Shown here: positions 24,561 through 38,500 of the stretch, in pieces
How the letters are laid out: each line of letters opens with the position of its first letter
How positions within the stretch are numbered: the stretch's first letter is position 1
Assembly (NCBI RefSeq): GCF_014805625.2
Contig: NW_023998415.1
Location: forward strand, 22,653,071-22,717,070
Length of the DNA: 64,000 nt
Origin: Glossina fuscipes
Lineage: Eukaryota > Arthropoda > Insecta > Diptera > Glossinidae
Direction: 5' to 3'
Program-made: the position numbers and the translations under genes
Notes under the pieces: generated by a model
The model's database searches: none
The model's input: the letters and a program-made list of their open reading frames with translations, nothing else
What the model was told of the DNA's origin: nothing

Positions 24561-25181
24561 ATTATATGTTATATTAAACGATCTTCGTTCTCTAAATAGC
24601 AGTCAAATATCGCATGGTACATATATATATTGTGTTTGCGCATGTGCTTGGTTGAAATATACGATATAAATATTATAAATTATTGAAAAAATTTCTAGTG
24701 TCAAAACAAATTAATTGCGGTCTAAGTTAAATATCATATATCGGTCGCCCTTTTTTTTACTTTAAAAGTATACTTAAAGGGAAGCAACAAAATAATAGAT
24801 AGCAAAAGAATCGATTTGCACTAAACAGAATCTTCTTCTTGTTTTCTTCCAAACTTAACGATAAATAAATTTTTCTTTTCCAATCGGCCAACCGACTTCA
24901 GAATGCAAATTCGAATAATTTGAACAAAAGTTTTTTTTTTTTCCTTCAATTTTCATCAAACATATTATACTAAAAGTCCAATAAAGTTGCTAAAGATGTC
25001 AGTTTGCTGTAATTATTTGTCTCTTGTTTAGAAATTTTTTAAAACATTTTTCAGTCTTCTGTACTGCTTCCTCAAAAGCAATAAAACTATTTCTAGATAA
25101 AATTAAAAGAGGAAAAAATTCTATTTTATCACTTTCACAAACACCACTAGCAATATGAAAAGTTTGCATATATGTATACAT

Positions 25182-25226
<45 letters not shown>

Positions 25227-27689
25227 TATATACAGTATACATGTAACATATATACATAAATATATGTATGTATGTATGTATGTATGTATATATGCATAGA
25301 CATATAAGTAAGTATATATGTATGGATATATAGATAGAATTCTGCTTTTTTGCTTTCCTTCCAAATTCCTTTTTTTCCTTTGTGCTTAAAAATCATTGAT
25401 AAATGCTGACACTTTTGGCAACAATCTTCATTATAGTCTAAATTTATGGGTTTGAACCGGAGTTTGCCAACAACAATAATAAAATCTTTTGAAAAATATT
25501 AGTAGAATATGAAGCAGCAGATAACTTGTAGAGTGTCTTGTTAAAACTATATATATGTATACATATATGGTATACCACCCCACTTAAAATGAATTTATTT
25601 CGCAAATATATTACGAAATCTATACAAACTGAATAACGAAAATCGTATAACTGGAAGAGTAATCTTTAAGTGTTTTAATAAAATAAAATAAAAATTCAAT
25701 GAATAACTAAAGTACTGATCAATGAAATCATATAACTAAATCAGCTTAGAATGTCACACTAATTAGAAACCAACCGACTGTACAAAGTCTAACTCTATAA
25801 TACAAACTAATTTGCGTTACAAAGAAGATGACAAAGATCATATACACTCCAGTCCAGTGAATGTTGCGAGTATGCAATAATATTAAAATAAATTTTACGG
25901 AAGACAAGTAAACCAAAAAAGAAAAGAAAAAAAAAAAACTTTAAAAGTATCTGTTTAATATTTAACACTGTTTACCAGAAATCTAAGTACCACACATAAT
26001 TTTACAAAGCGTACACACATATACACATTCATGTCTAGAACAATATTCGCATAGACCAATGATTATTCTCATCTAATGTGCTTATGTGGAAATGGTATTA
26101 GAAAGAGATAGGGCTAGAGGGAAAAACTTAAGATCATATCTGTTTAAGCTTTACATTAAATGTAGAATAGTTAATGCTGCAGATTCAGTATATGGTCTAT
26201 ATTCATACACATCTATGTAATTAAGTAATACTTAATGGGTAGCAATAATATTCATACAGCCAGGCGTATGTAAAGTATGCTGCATAGCGTTTATGTTCTA
26301 TTTTATTTTGATTGTGAGTTTTACCCAAAACTATAACAATAACAATAAAATTGTGTAACAAAAATTCTCTTCCATAGCATTAACGAGTGTACGTCTGTAC
26401 ATGTGTGTTTACTTTTGCATTATTTCGAAATTATATTTTTTATTTAATTAACAATTCCTTATATCCGCCATCAGAGACTAAAGTTGTATACAATACAGTT
26501 ATATTATTCGGTTTCTAACAACCAAATATACAAGACACGCCTTGCAAATCCCCACAAAGTGCATACAATGTAAGAGAGTATAACATTTGATTTAATGCTT
26601 TCACGACTATTTTAAATGAATACACTTAACTTATTTACAGTTCCTGTATAGATCCCTCCAAGTCAAATCAAAGCTTAGGCATATTTTTACATATATATAC
26701 ATAATAACGAAGTAACCATATCAACGGGAACTAGAAAATGAAGAAAATTTTCGTATCTCCAGTTTTCTTGTCACTCATTTGCCATATACACGCATCCGTA
26801 TCCACCTAAACCATTTTTTATTCTCCGATTAGAAATGTAAGGAATGGGCAATCAATAATAATAAGATATACTAGGACCTAAAATTGCTTATATTGTTACT
26901 TTTTTGTTTTATATCCGTAATAGCGAACTGTATAATTGGAAGTTAAACCTTAGTTAGCCATTATCAGCAAATATCATTTAAACTTGGATTAATTCCTTGT
27001 TTATTTTTAAAGTACGCAATAAAGTCCGTATGGCAACGCCTTTTGAAAACAGATGATTTTTAAAATGGGTTTTAAAGTCGGGTCAGAACAATAGGAGGTT
27101 ATGTTTTAAAAGAACTTTGAATAGAAATTTGAAAAGTTTTCTATTTAACGAAAAGAACGGATGGGAGCGAAAACGTAAAGCGAAAGAAACTTATTGATTA
27201 TTAAGACTCATAGCCAAGTTGAGCGCACAACTCAACTATGAGAAATATTTGGAGAAAAATTTCACAACCAATTAGCATCAAATTAAAACAGAAGAATTCA
27301 TAACCTTATGGGGGTTGATAATAGTTTTAAGATTAATGGCAGATACGTTAAGATTGTGGAGAGGTCGTACGCTTGCTGAATGTTGGCAGACCTAAAATGG
27401 TTTAATAAACTTGTGAAGTAAAAATTCGTATTTCTTACTAAAAATCATTTTCTGTCGGTTACGTCTATGTTACCAACTGTTTTATTATTAACAACCAATC
27501 CAAGTTAACACAAAAAAAAAAAAAAAGAACAATTAAACAAAAAATAAACTCAACGAAATTAAACAAAAATTAACGCAAAGGATCAGCAAACAATAGAAGC
27601 GCATCATGCAGCCGGATATACTCGCGTTGTCATCAATATGGATTGATAATTGAAAACAAAAAGAAACTGATACCATCTGCTACTGCAAA
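24561..27689. other. AT-rich non-coding stretch with microsatellites
   Basis: Nothing gene-like. Open frames at 25.0-25.4 kb are generated by the CA and TATG repeats. Confidence 0.55.
25190..25290. repeat. (CA)n and (TATG)n microsatellites
   Basis: About 17 CA units at 25,190-25,225, then TA-rich sequence and a TATG tetranucleotide run at about 25,263-25,290. Confidence 0.9.
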
Positions 27690-28240
27690 AGGAATGTACG
27701 CTTGGGAAAAATATAACCGAGCAATTTAATATTAGAACGTTGAAGAAGCTCTTGAAATTCTTCAAGAGAGGGCGTAACCGCAATTGTAGACTGCTAAATT
27801 AATGTGTTCACCTGTAAGTACTACTTTAAGCTTTACGTCATAAAGCAGATTTGGCACGTCATTAACATCGACGATAGGAGTGAAACAACAATCTCAGGAT
27901 GATGTGGTTCGAGCCTGTACGACAAAACTCGCGTTGCGAGTATTAACCTGGAATACGCACCATTCTTGTTGTTATCACCACACATAACTGGTTAAGACTG
28001 GTTCTAGTGGATTACGTATTGTGCGCAGGATAATGGCGCTCACGTCTCTGATGATGGCCAAAAAGTCAATCCTTTTGTATATAACCGCAAAAAGCCCCTT
28101 ATCATTTCGCCAATAGTTTGTATTCTGCCTACAAGCTGCCCGAAGTATTGGCCACCGTTACCTAATACGTTATGGGCAACACCCTGATCTTTATTATCAT
28201 AAAAAACATTGAATTTTACAAAAAAAAAATCCTGAGCAAT
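27690..28240 (-). other. Unassigned coding-like island
   Basis: Minus-strand frames of about 50 codons have protein-like composition in otherwise AT-rich DNA. One reads NVLGNGGQYFGQLVGRIQ and continues through GEMIRGFLRLYTKGL before a stop at about 28,045. Another, further along, reads VTPSLEEFQELLQRSNIKLL. Frames change and stops intervene, as in a decayed element. I do not recognise the family; it could be part of a retroelement or DNA transposon. Confidence 0.25.
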
Positions 28241-30511
28241 TTATTTATACTCCCACAACAACTGCTTTGGGTTCAAGTAATTGGATAATTGAATTCAATC
28301 TAGCGTCTTCTGCATTTTCAATACTATGAACAGGAACGACTACTGTTCAGTTCATCATTAGAACGAATATATTTACTTATTCGCTGTCATCATTCGCTCT
28401 TACGCTTACATATTCTTTTACTTTCCAAATTACATTTCTTTGAATAGAAAAATTTCATTATCAACTGACTTAACAAGTTAGTTTGTGATAGAATCGGACC
28501 ACACTCTCCCCCTCTTTAACAATGTTAATTCTTTTATAATACCTGATTATATTCCATATTGTTGTTTGTCCACTACACTCCGTTAAGTATTTGCTTCTCT
28601 CCTCTTTCGTATGCATGCAGTTTATTTGCAAATTTCTCTTTTCTTTTTCTAATTATGTGCATTGTATACACAAATATTTGATATGAACCAATTCGAACTG
28701 GCGGAAAGGGATAAACCTAAAAATATTTGTCGCGAAATATAAAGTGCGGAAACCGTTAATTCGCTAAGGACTTTCGTAGTCATTTTAAATTATATCGTGT
28801 AGCCCAAAAGGGCATTTCGATGTCCTTTCAATTTCTTTTAGCCCCGCAGTTAATTTTATACGGCAAAAAAATATGGTTAAGGAGACGAATTTCATCGAAA
28901 TAACTTTGTAGTAAGCGTCTGAAGGTGTAATTGTGTAAAGAACTTTTCTAAAGGATTGTATTGATTATATCTCTCACGTCGATGTAACTATATATTTTTG
29001 TCAACCATTTCAATCGATGCTATAAAATTTATAATATCTAGAAATTCATATCAGATAGCCGGCAAATAATTTCAAGTTACATCTGTTCGTTCACTCAATC
29101 TACTTTTTCAACTTGTGAAATTTTTTGATGATAAGTGGGAAACTAATATTGATAGATAAATAATTAAAATATCACTCCCCGATATATCACGCCTCTAATA
29201 GAGTTTATTTATTAGTCGAACCGATTTTAATGTAATTACATTTTACTTATATATGTGATACTCATTCGTGCGCAATGAGTTTCTTAGTCGTATAAATTTG
29301 TTCTAATTTGTGCGATGGACGCAATAAATTCAATCTAGAATTCAATTCATAATGTGTTGAGCCCTGAATTGTGGGCCCGCCCTGACGTATTTATATAACT
29401 TTCCCTCAGTTGCTTGCCTTTATAATTTTCTTTTTGAAATTATGCGTTTATTTGTTTGTTTTCGCAACGAAACGCGCTGCATATTTTAGATAGCGCAATA
29501 TGTTGCTACAAAATGGTGGATGTAGAGTGTGATGAGATGAAGCCAATTTTTTCTAAGGCACATCACAAGCGAGTCATTGTATTTTCAAAGATTTATTCTC
29601 AAGTCGTACAAGCACATGTGCATACTCGTGCCTGCATATGCATGGGTATATGTTTTGCTAGATAAGCATTAAAAATTGCATTTACTCAGTGGTTCTCTAT
29701 AGATTTACTGTTAACTGAATGACTGGCTGACTTGTTATTGTTGTTGTTAGTCTTGTTGCTAGTTTTGGTTCAACTCTTTACCACTTTTTTGCGAATTTTT
29801 TTTCCTATTTCTTTGTTTATTTTTCGTAAAAAATGCAGCATCACTGATTGTTTGTCAGACAAAAGGCATTTTCGTTTGTACATCGTGTATACATATATAT
29901 ATATATATATATCTATATATGTTTTTATAATTTGTATGTAGCTCTACATACAAGACTTTGTATGCACTAAAGCTTCTTTTATGAGTTTTTCGTCTTTTTT
30001 TCCTTTATACTTTCATTGACTGCATTGTAATGCATTGTCAATATTGCACCATGTGACGTAAACCAATTAAGGCAAATACATGCCTACACGTATACATCGC
30101 TACATTACATATCTGGCCTTGTGTATATGTAAGTGTGTGCATCTACGTATGCATGGATGTATATGTATATTCCAATTGCAGGTCGGCTTTTATGCTCTCA
30201 CGCAAACATATATATTTATAAATATGAATGCATTTCTTCGCATAAAAGAATTCCAGCTGCATGAGGTTTCCTATTGTTATTTATGGTTTGATGTATACAC
30301 GCATTTGTGTGTGCGTGTACTCATTTATATGCTTTTGCGTGTGTGTGTTTATATGTTGTATTCATGTATCTATGCATGTGTTCAAGTGCGTTTGAATTAT
30401 ATTCTTTAGCCGAGAATAAGATTCGCCCGACTGCCATCCAACCAGTCAGCCTACCTCTTTCATCATAAGTGTATGCTTACAAACTTATGTACACATGATA
30501 TCAGCCTTTTT

Positions 30512-30641
30512 TTGTTGTTGTTGTTGTTGTTTTTTTTTTTTTTTTTTGTTTTTTTGTTTTTCTTAAATCCCCCCTATTACTCTCTCGACTATCATCCCTT
30601 TCTCTAGAAATTTTTTTTTTTTTTTTTTTATTATTATTATT
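30512..30641. repeat. TTG units and poly(T) tracts
   Basis: A TTG trinucleotide run passes into a T run of about 17, with a second T run of about 19 at 30,611-30,629 and TTA units after it. Confidence 0.9.
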
Positions 30642-32699
30642 GTTTGCTTTCACAATTCCTATCGTTCTTTCTTTCAATTTATTCAAAAGAATCAAAAGGA
30701 AGTGAACATATTGCTTACACATATTTGCACAAACACATGCATACTTATATAAATAAAATACATATATATGCACTTGCCCGTATTATCCGTAAATGTCAAT
30801 AAATTTCCGTCAAAAAGCAAATAAATAATGTGCATTTTTAGTCTTCTTATTCGTTTTCATTTCATTTCATTTCATTTTATTTTATTTCTCGAACTCAACT
30901 ATTGACCATATTTATGGGTTTATGCATGAATATCAAAATTTTTCTTTTATTTGAGAATATATGGACATACATATACATATATATATATATATATGCGCTT
31001 GCACATGTCTATATGCGTAAATTTAATTCTTTGTTTAAGATTATTTCCCTGGATAATATAATCTGGCATTCGGTGTAATTAGCTGTGTAAGACTTGTATT
31101 GCAATATTGCTTTCTTGCCTGTTTATAATAGGATCACATATAAAGCAAAGCTTACATTTCAATTGTATAAAATTAATCATACGTATCCTAGCATTCGCAA
31201 TGACTTTCAAATTACTCTCAGCAATAACGGTAGTGGTAGTAGTATTTGCTGTATAACATAAGAAAAAGACAAATATTATTTCATAAGAAAGCTTGCTTTA
31301 AAATTCTATATACTATTAGTTTTAAAAATTTCAGTTTGTAAGGCATATGTCAAGTAGACAAATGCACATAGAAATTATCCTAATGCGTATACGCTTCAAT
31401 GAGTTTTCTTCTCGATTTAATTATAATGTTCATTCATCATGTCTATCAGTATGTACCTGCTAAAATCTTCATCATAAAGTTTTAATTATAAAAATTAATT
31501 TATTAATGTAGACAATAAAAAAAAAAATGTTAACATTACGCAAAGGTCGCGTCCAAACACGCCCATCCTTTATACATAAGAAGTAAACTTACACTTACTT
31601 ACAAAGAGGAAACGTACTTTGTAATTACATGAAGCAGTTAGCAATGATAACGTGCGGTCAACTAAAACCAAGCATACGAATTCAAAAATTAAAGTCCCTT
31701 AAATGTCTGTTATGAAATAAATGTGCCCATCTAACAGTCAAATGTTGAATTAATCACTTTTCAATTGCATTTATTTCTAGCTCCAAATCTCAAAACAAAT
31801 TTTTCAAAACCGCTTTGCAATTAGTTCTGCGATACTCTAATATCTTCGAGCGATTTACGTAAACATTTTTATATCTTATTTCAAATCAAATTTCTCAAGG
31901 CTTAAATTCAATTCGTTCAAAAACATTTTTCTAATTTTAAGTTTTCTCTATCTAGACTAGCAGCTACCTTTGCCAATATCATGCGAGAGAAAAAGTAATC
32001 AGATCAACTGCCCAAATGTTCATCAATAACAAAAAATTATATCATGCCCTGTTTGACTTAATTTATTAATAATAATCTGAATGTGTGATTTAGTTCGCTA
32101 ACATGATGGAAAATACTTTATTCTTTGCCCTGTGGAATTGTAATAGTATAAGCATATAACCGTGGCAATGAGAATGTACCGCTCACTGTAATAGCTACTG
32201 AACTTGTTGGAAAATCCCATCTCTTTATTCAAAATAATTAACTATTTAGCATGAATTAAAAAGCGCAAGATTTGTCATCCAAGACTGCCGCACTACGAAA
32301 AGCGGAGGTAATGAAAAGTGAATATTTTTTTTTGTACGATTTACATTGAAAGGAAAGACGTTAAATGCAATGGTCTATAGATACTGCATCAATGACAGTA
32401 TCACGTACTTATCGCATCGTCTTCATTTTTATATAGCGGACGTACACATATGTAAGAGATATATATAAAATTGCACACACGCCATGTACCATTTTCTTTT
32501 GTTTGAATTGTTTTAGTTGAACATTCAAAAAAATAAATAAATAAATAAATAAAACAAAAATTTAGAAATTTAAACAATAACCGAAGCACCAACCGCTTTG
32601 CATATGTCATCAACATGAGAACAATGAATTTAACATATGCAAAATTTTTCAAAAATATATATATATGTACACGTGAACACACACATACACACACATGTG

Positions 32700-32738
32700 T
32701 ATATATATATATATATATAAATATATATATATAAATAT
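32700..32738. repeat. (TA)n microsatellite
   Basis: TA repeat with single A interruptions. Confidence 0.9.
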
Positions 32739-33344
32739 ATACACATATGTATATAAATAACCTACATGTACATATATATATATATAAATACTTATAAGGC
32801 AAAGAAAACTGCATGTTTTAAGTTATTTGCATATTAGCAGTTAGGAAAAAATTTAACTCGAGTGCAAATCTACTGGCATTTACATCGGAAAGAAATAAAG
32901 AAGAAGGACGAGAGGTCGTAATATAAACTCGCTAGAAAAATAAAAAAATGCAATTGTTACAAATTGTCGCATGTAACTTAAAGCGAGATATTTAAAATCT
33001 GAGATTTTCTGTGATTGTGCGTTTTTAAGAAATATTCTTTTTTTTCTTACTTCTCTTATTATATTTTTTTTCATAATATTTCCCTAAAAGCAAATTTCTA
33101 CAATTTTCATAGACTATATATTGTCATTGAAAGAACACATACGTTACATTCATATATGTGCGGGGAAAATATATTAAGAGGTCTTTTTCTTAGCAGACTT
33201 AATTGCTTGATTTTCTACACATCGGACAATACTAATACGATTGCGTAATATTTTAGTGTACAATTAGCCTAAAGATAGTTTTACGTTTTAATTATGCGAA
33301 AATATTATTTAGATTAGGATTATAACTCGTAAAAAAAAGTAAAC

Positions 33345-33800
33345 CACCAGAAACAATCTTGAAACCAAGATTGGCATTCTATAACCTTATGCTGTATGTA
33401 TGGTGGGAGTGAAATATTTCTTATGGCAATAGACTGATTTTGACAAAAGGATCAACAATTAACCAGATTACAGTAAGCGAATAAAAATAGTTGGCCACAA
33501 TTAATCCATAGAAATGATGTTGTTTTTCATCGAGACAACGCCAAACTACACGAATGTTTTACGATCCGGCAAAAACGAAAGCTAGACTGACAAAACTTTT
33601 GATACGTCCAACGTATAGCCTGATTTCGCCCTGCCCGTATGTTACACTCTATACAGAATTTTCTTTGTAGTATGAAACTAATTTAAAAAAAGATGCCCGT
33701 AAAAACCATTCGGTTCAGTTTTTGCACCCAGTGACCGGGGAAGTTCTACAATGACACGAAGCTATTGTTTCACCATAAGAGTGGTAAATAAATTCATATC
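33345..33800 (+). pseudogene. Decayed mariner transposase catalytic domain, third lineage
   Basis: Plus-strand translation over shifting frames follows the second half of a mellifera-type mariner transposase. LKPRLAFYNLMLYVWWE corresponds to the V-M-L-C-I-W-W-D block. A decayed leader follows, then HRDNAKLH at 33,528-33,551 with the second catalytic Asp kept. The region of the third Asp (RIA-stop-FRPARMLHS) is destroyed. A remnant of the C-terminus follows (GKFYNDTKLLFHHKSGK, compare K-F-Y-x-D-G-I-x-K-L-P-E-K-W-Q-K). Multiple stops. Distinct from mariners A and B by its wording. Confidence 0.6.
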
Positions 33801-34539
33801 AAATAAAATAAAAATATAGTAGAACAAGGACAAAAGAATCTCTCAATACTTTTTCCGCAAACTATTATATCCATATATGATGGCATAGGAAAGAAATTTT
33901 CTCTTTTCATCTTTTACTTTATTATAAATGTGGTTGATTTTTAAGTAGCGCTATGAAGAGGAAAAGAAAAACATATATATATATATTTACATATACGCAG
34001 TATGGTCATGAATATTCATATTGTACTGAAATAAACAGTGAAATTTCATTTGTTGTCTTTCATCCTTTTGTTTTATTTTTTTTCCTTTTTTCCATTTTTT
34101 CTCAATTTGTTTTATTACAATTTTTAGACCATTTATGTTTTGTATTTTATCTTCTTTTCACTGAATGCAAATAAAAAGCTAACAACATTACACAGATATT
34201 TATAATTTAAGAAATGCGAAGAAATGAATGAAACTCGTACTGTACCACAACTTGCAATTTAATCTTAAGCTATAGGAGGGAGGGTATCTTTCTTTTTCTT
34301 TTTTTTTTTTTTTTTTTCAAAGAATTAATAATTTTTGCTTACAATCGCAACTGATTCTATTCCTGCTGTTTATTTCTTTATTTTTGTAAAGGAAACTCGA
34401 AAAAGGTGCATAGGAGAGGCTGAATATAATTATTTTGTCATCACAGCATGTCATCTGATGTGGTATAGAGTTTAGGTTTCAGAGTCATTTCAGCTTGTAG
34501 TTGGAATTTTACATTAAATGCGTTCGTTGCTGAACTTGA
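33801..34539. other. AT-rich non-coding stretch
   Basis: No gene recognised; T-rich tracts around 34,070-34,105 and 34,290-34,318. Confidence 0.5.
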
Positions 34540-34565
34540 TTTTTTTTTTTTTTTTTTTTTTTTTT
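34540..34565. repeat. 26-nt poly(T) run
   Basis: Uninterrupted T run directly before the LINE Y fragment. It could be the reverse complement of a poly(A) tail of something inserted upstream, or a simple homopolymer. Confidence 0.9.
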
Positions 34566-35500
34566 GCCAGCCTTGCGCCAACTTTCATCTCTTTTAGACC
34601 CAGCTGTAATCACAAATCACCTGCATTCAGTTCGATGGCTTAGAGCTTTTAATGTCGCTCTTGGACGCTATACATTCGGAATTACTTTCATTTTACTAAC
34701 GTCATTCGGATTGCCATTCAAATCGAACAAGGTTTCATTGTGCCATAGTTGTAACGATTGTATGTTAACGACCACCTTAGCCATATTAGCGTTTATCAAG
34801 AATTTTGATAATAATTTCTTTTTTGAATATTTTTACGCGTCGCAAAACTTAATGCTTTATAAAATGGTTCTATTCATGTCTTATGAATCGGACACAACAA
34901 ATTTTATTGAAGTCGTATCTGCGTATGTGCGTATATTGTTGAAATCCGATGATTCGCAAGGAAACCAATTTTCTTTTGTTTATTTATCTGCCTAATGTAA
35001 TTCAACAAAGAGGTGTATTGATGCATGCCGATGATGTTACGCTTTTGTATTGCTCACACAATTTTGAAATTTTCCGTCGCCTGGAATCTGATTTATGTTT
35101 ATTAATTGAGTGGTGGTGTCAGAGAAATTAAAAGTCACTGAATATAAAAGAATGTAAATCAACATCTGCCAGTGGAGGTTCCGTCATCAAATTCAGTTAT
35201 AAGTTAAACGGCGAGACTTTGGAGTCAGTGTTCTTGTTTAGTGATCTGGGTGTAGTTTGTGATGGTTAACTGGCTGGATTTAATCTGTTCGCAAAGTCAT
35301 CACTTCCTTTTATGAAAAGAGTCTTTTTAACATCTTTACTGTGAACATTAGTTGAGTATGCAGCGGTTATTTGATCTCCCAATTTGGTCTTTATACCGTC
35401 GATTACGTCGATATGATTGAATCAATCCAAAAACAGGGCGTATCTGAGCTGCTCACGATAACAACCATTGGGTTACATTTTCTGTTGACATCATTGTTTT
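34566..35500 (+). pseudogene. LINE reverse transcriptase remnant, family Y
   Basis: A 143-codon frame (34,564-34,995) shifts into a second frame (34,949-35,131), which reads FLLFIYLPNVIQQ and then MHADDVTLLY. HADD at 35,024-35,035 corresponds to the Y-A-D-D active site with Tyr replaced by His. Downstream are SDLCLLIEW, QRN-stop-KSLNIKECKS, LNGETLESVFLFSDLGVV and IESIQKQG, as in Jockey-superfamily reverse transcriptases. The first part of the 143-codon frame (34,566-34,880) is not clearly RT; FIEVVSAYVR just before the shift is. Wording differs from family X, so this is a separate LINE family. Inactivated by frameshifts and stops. Confidence 0.65.
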
Positions 35501-38500
35501 AACGCCACCCGTTATGGAACCGCTGTTAATAAACTATGTGTTATGCACGAGATTTAATTTCTATTTTTGCTATTTATGCGATTGATGCTAGAAGAACTTT
35601 ACTATTAATCCTCCTAAGTCTGCCAAATCCTAATAAACAATTGATACTCTTTACGATACGTTTTAAACAGTATTATTATTGAGAGATTATCGAATTAAAT
35701 TCCTCCTGCTATTTTAATTTAAATTCTTTCAATTAAGTTAATTGCATCACAAGCACATAATCGATTTCTCGGTATAGCCTTTCCCAAATTCCATAGTCTA
35801 CACATATATTTTGATTTTCTTTAAAAGGTTACTTTTTATTCGATATTTCTTAGTTAACATTTTATATATAAATAAATAAACAAATAGAAAATTCAGTTTA
35901 CTTAGGAAACATTTTCACAGTCTGAAGCCATATTCGATTTTTGTCACTAGTTTTCACCGCCACCATTGAAGTATAGGCTGAACTAAATTCGATTTCGTGT
36001 GCAACAACGAGAAATACAAGTTCAACGATCACGTTAACTATGCATAATTGTGGTTAGTATGCGGTTTACCCCTTTCTCCGCACACAAGATTTACAAAATT
36101 AATGGGGAAATGTGTTTTGCGAGTAAGTTTGGCGGCTCAGTCTATTATATTAATTTGGGAGAAAATCGAATGCAATCCACGAGTGGGTCAGCACAACTAA
36201 AGTCTTTAATATTTCTTACGTTTACTAATCTGATATCGATCTAAAATTTGGTAAGAATATAAAATAATACATATTCAAGACTCAAATGTACTGACTGTAA
36301 CTCCTTTACTTATCGCTTAACATTTCAGATTTCGTACCCATCGCAACTAATTTCAAGTATCTCCCACTAAATACTCCTTCACTTCAACTTATAATAAAAC
36401 AACAATAACAATAATTCGTCTTGACATCAAATGTAGTACAAAGGAGGGGGAGAGGAGGGGGGGGCGAAAAAGCTGCTTCATTTTACACAAACTCGTTAGG
36501 TAAGGAAAATGAAACATTTTTGTATGAGTGCTTGTTAGTTCATATGCATGAATACATATTTTATTGTATCTGTACTCTTCACTCCCAAATAAAACACAAT
36601 GCACCGACAACATTGTTTTCGTGTTTTTGGTATTTTTTTACCCAAAAGCATCCGTCTTTTATTTAGTATATTTATTATACTGCTCGCTACTTTATGGTAT
36701 ACTAACTATTTCGTTGCATATGCAACACAAACTTCGAAAATTCCTAAACAACGTCAGACGCCGATAAGAGCTTATCGGTCTTGCGCTGTATTGAAATCAT
36801 AAAAGGGTTCAAAAAACTATTAAATAACAAAGTAAAGTTTCATACCAAAATCCTGTGTCACCTCACAGGTGTTAACCTTTTTTATCGTATATCGAAGGAA
36901 GTTTAACAGATGGTAAATTCGTATTCGATATTAACTCAAATATAATACTCAAGTTAAATATCCTCAATTAATATAATATAGCACGTATCTTAACATGTGC
37001 GAACGAATGTTTTCTTTCTAGATAATAAAAGATTAGATGAACTTTATTAGAACGCTTAATATTTCATTTTTCACCATAAAATGACAAAGATTGTCGTCAT
37101 TTTTTATTAAGCAAATAATGAGTGTTAGTTGCGTGTGCAAGAAAAAAAAACTATCACACATGTAAAAATATAAAAAGCTTGCTCGCTTCGGATATTATCT
37201 GCGTATTGATTACGTATATATATATATATATATATACATGCATACATGTTTTATTTTCATTTGTATTAGTTTTGCATTCTACATTTTTGCCTACCGAAGA
37301 ATTCGCAGAGCTGCGTGCATTTATTTAAAACAATCTCAATTTGTGACATACGTAAGATTATGGTTCATAAGAAATATGGCTTTTTTTAGCATATGCACAG
37401 ATACGAATAGAAAAAGTAAATTAACTAAGTTTAAGTCTATCAGTTGAATACTCATTAGAATAAATGGAATAAATACTTATCGACTGCAGATAAACAATAA
37501 TGCAAAAGTATTAATATTTATATAGAAAAGTGGACGGATTATGAAAGATGATTAATGAATGAAGCAAAATGAACAAATGCTTGCAGTTATTACAGCATGT
37601 AGCAGCTTGTACGAAACGATAAAACTAATATATCGGAATATTTTTCGCATTGTGAATAAAAAGATAGCGAAGAAATAATCCCATGCTGTCAACAATTTAA
37701 CGGTGACTCTTTCGATGCACTTGTGTAGGAGAGTTCAAGGGGCAACTTGTCACCGTAACCCTATACACATATATGTACTGAATACATATATACAAATAAT
37801 AGCCATTTACACGCACATAAACAAACATATATACCTCTTACATTATTCCATTCATGTTTTCGATATTTTATATAACGTATCTGAGCTCAAACCGCAGACC
37901 ATGTTGCAACGGCATAATATGTGTACATGTGTGTGTGTGTGCGCATGTATCACTTCGTCTTTAGGTATATTTTGTAAGTTTATATAGCAGTAGTGTAGGT
38001 GATGTAAAATTTTCGCAAATTGCTTCCATTCTAAAATTTAAGTGATTTTGGTTTTTTTGTTACGCTTCTAGTGTTTTTTGCTTTTTCTCGTCGCCTTCAC
38101 GGGTTGATTTTTATATTAATAATATAAATTTCACTCGAAAACATGCAATAAAATGTTAAAGCAAACGACATGGCCGGACAGAGTGGCACAATTTTGTTCC
38201 ATATCCAGCTTTCTTGAAAACTATTTTTTTATTTATTTCTGTTGGTTTATTTTTATTTATTTTTTTTCTTTTTTAAATAAGTTTTTTAGTTAACTTCGCT
38301 CTACTATTTTACAGAATGGAATCATGTTTTCGTTTTTTTCCCAATTTTCCACAGACATCACCTGCTGAAAAGCATATTGTGAACGAAGAAGGTAAAGGAA
38401 AAATAATTTTAGTTTTTCTTACAGCTTTACGCTTTAACGATACGCAGGTGTTATAAAAATTTCAAATCATTACACTTTCTCACTCGCGTGCAGAAGAAGA

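Larger units (their letters stand above)
28241..33344. other. AT-rich non-coding stretch with homopolymer and TA tracts
   Basis: No gene or element recognised. Contains TTG units and T runs at 30,512-30,547 and 30,611-30,641, short TA runs near 29,890 and 30,975, and the TA block at 32,700-32,738. The longer frames here are products of these tracts. Confidence 0.55.

Noticed and set aside
24999..25396. Two overlapping frames of 91 and 121 codons on the minus strand
   Set aside because: Tyr/Thr/Cys/Val runs come from the CA and TATG repeats; no independent protein signal.
32401..32814. 137-codon minus-strand frame with Tyr/Ile runs
   Set aside because: Driven by TA repeats; composition is not protein-like outside them.
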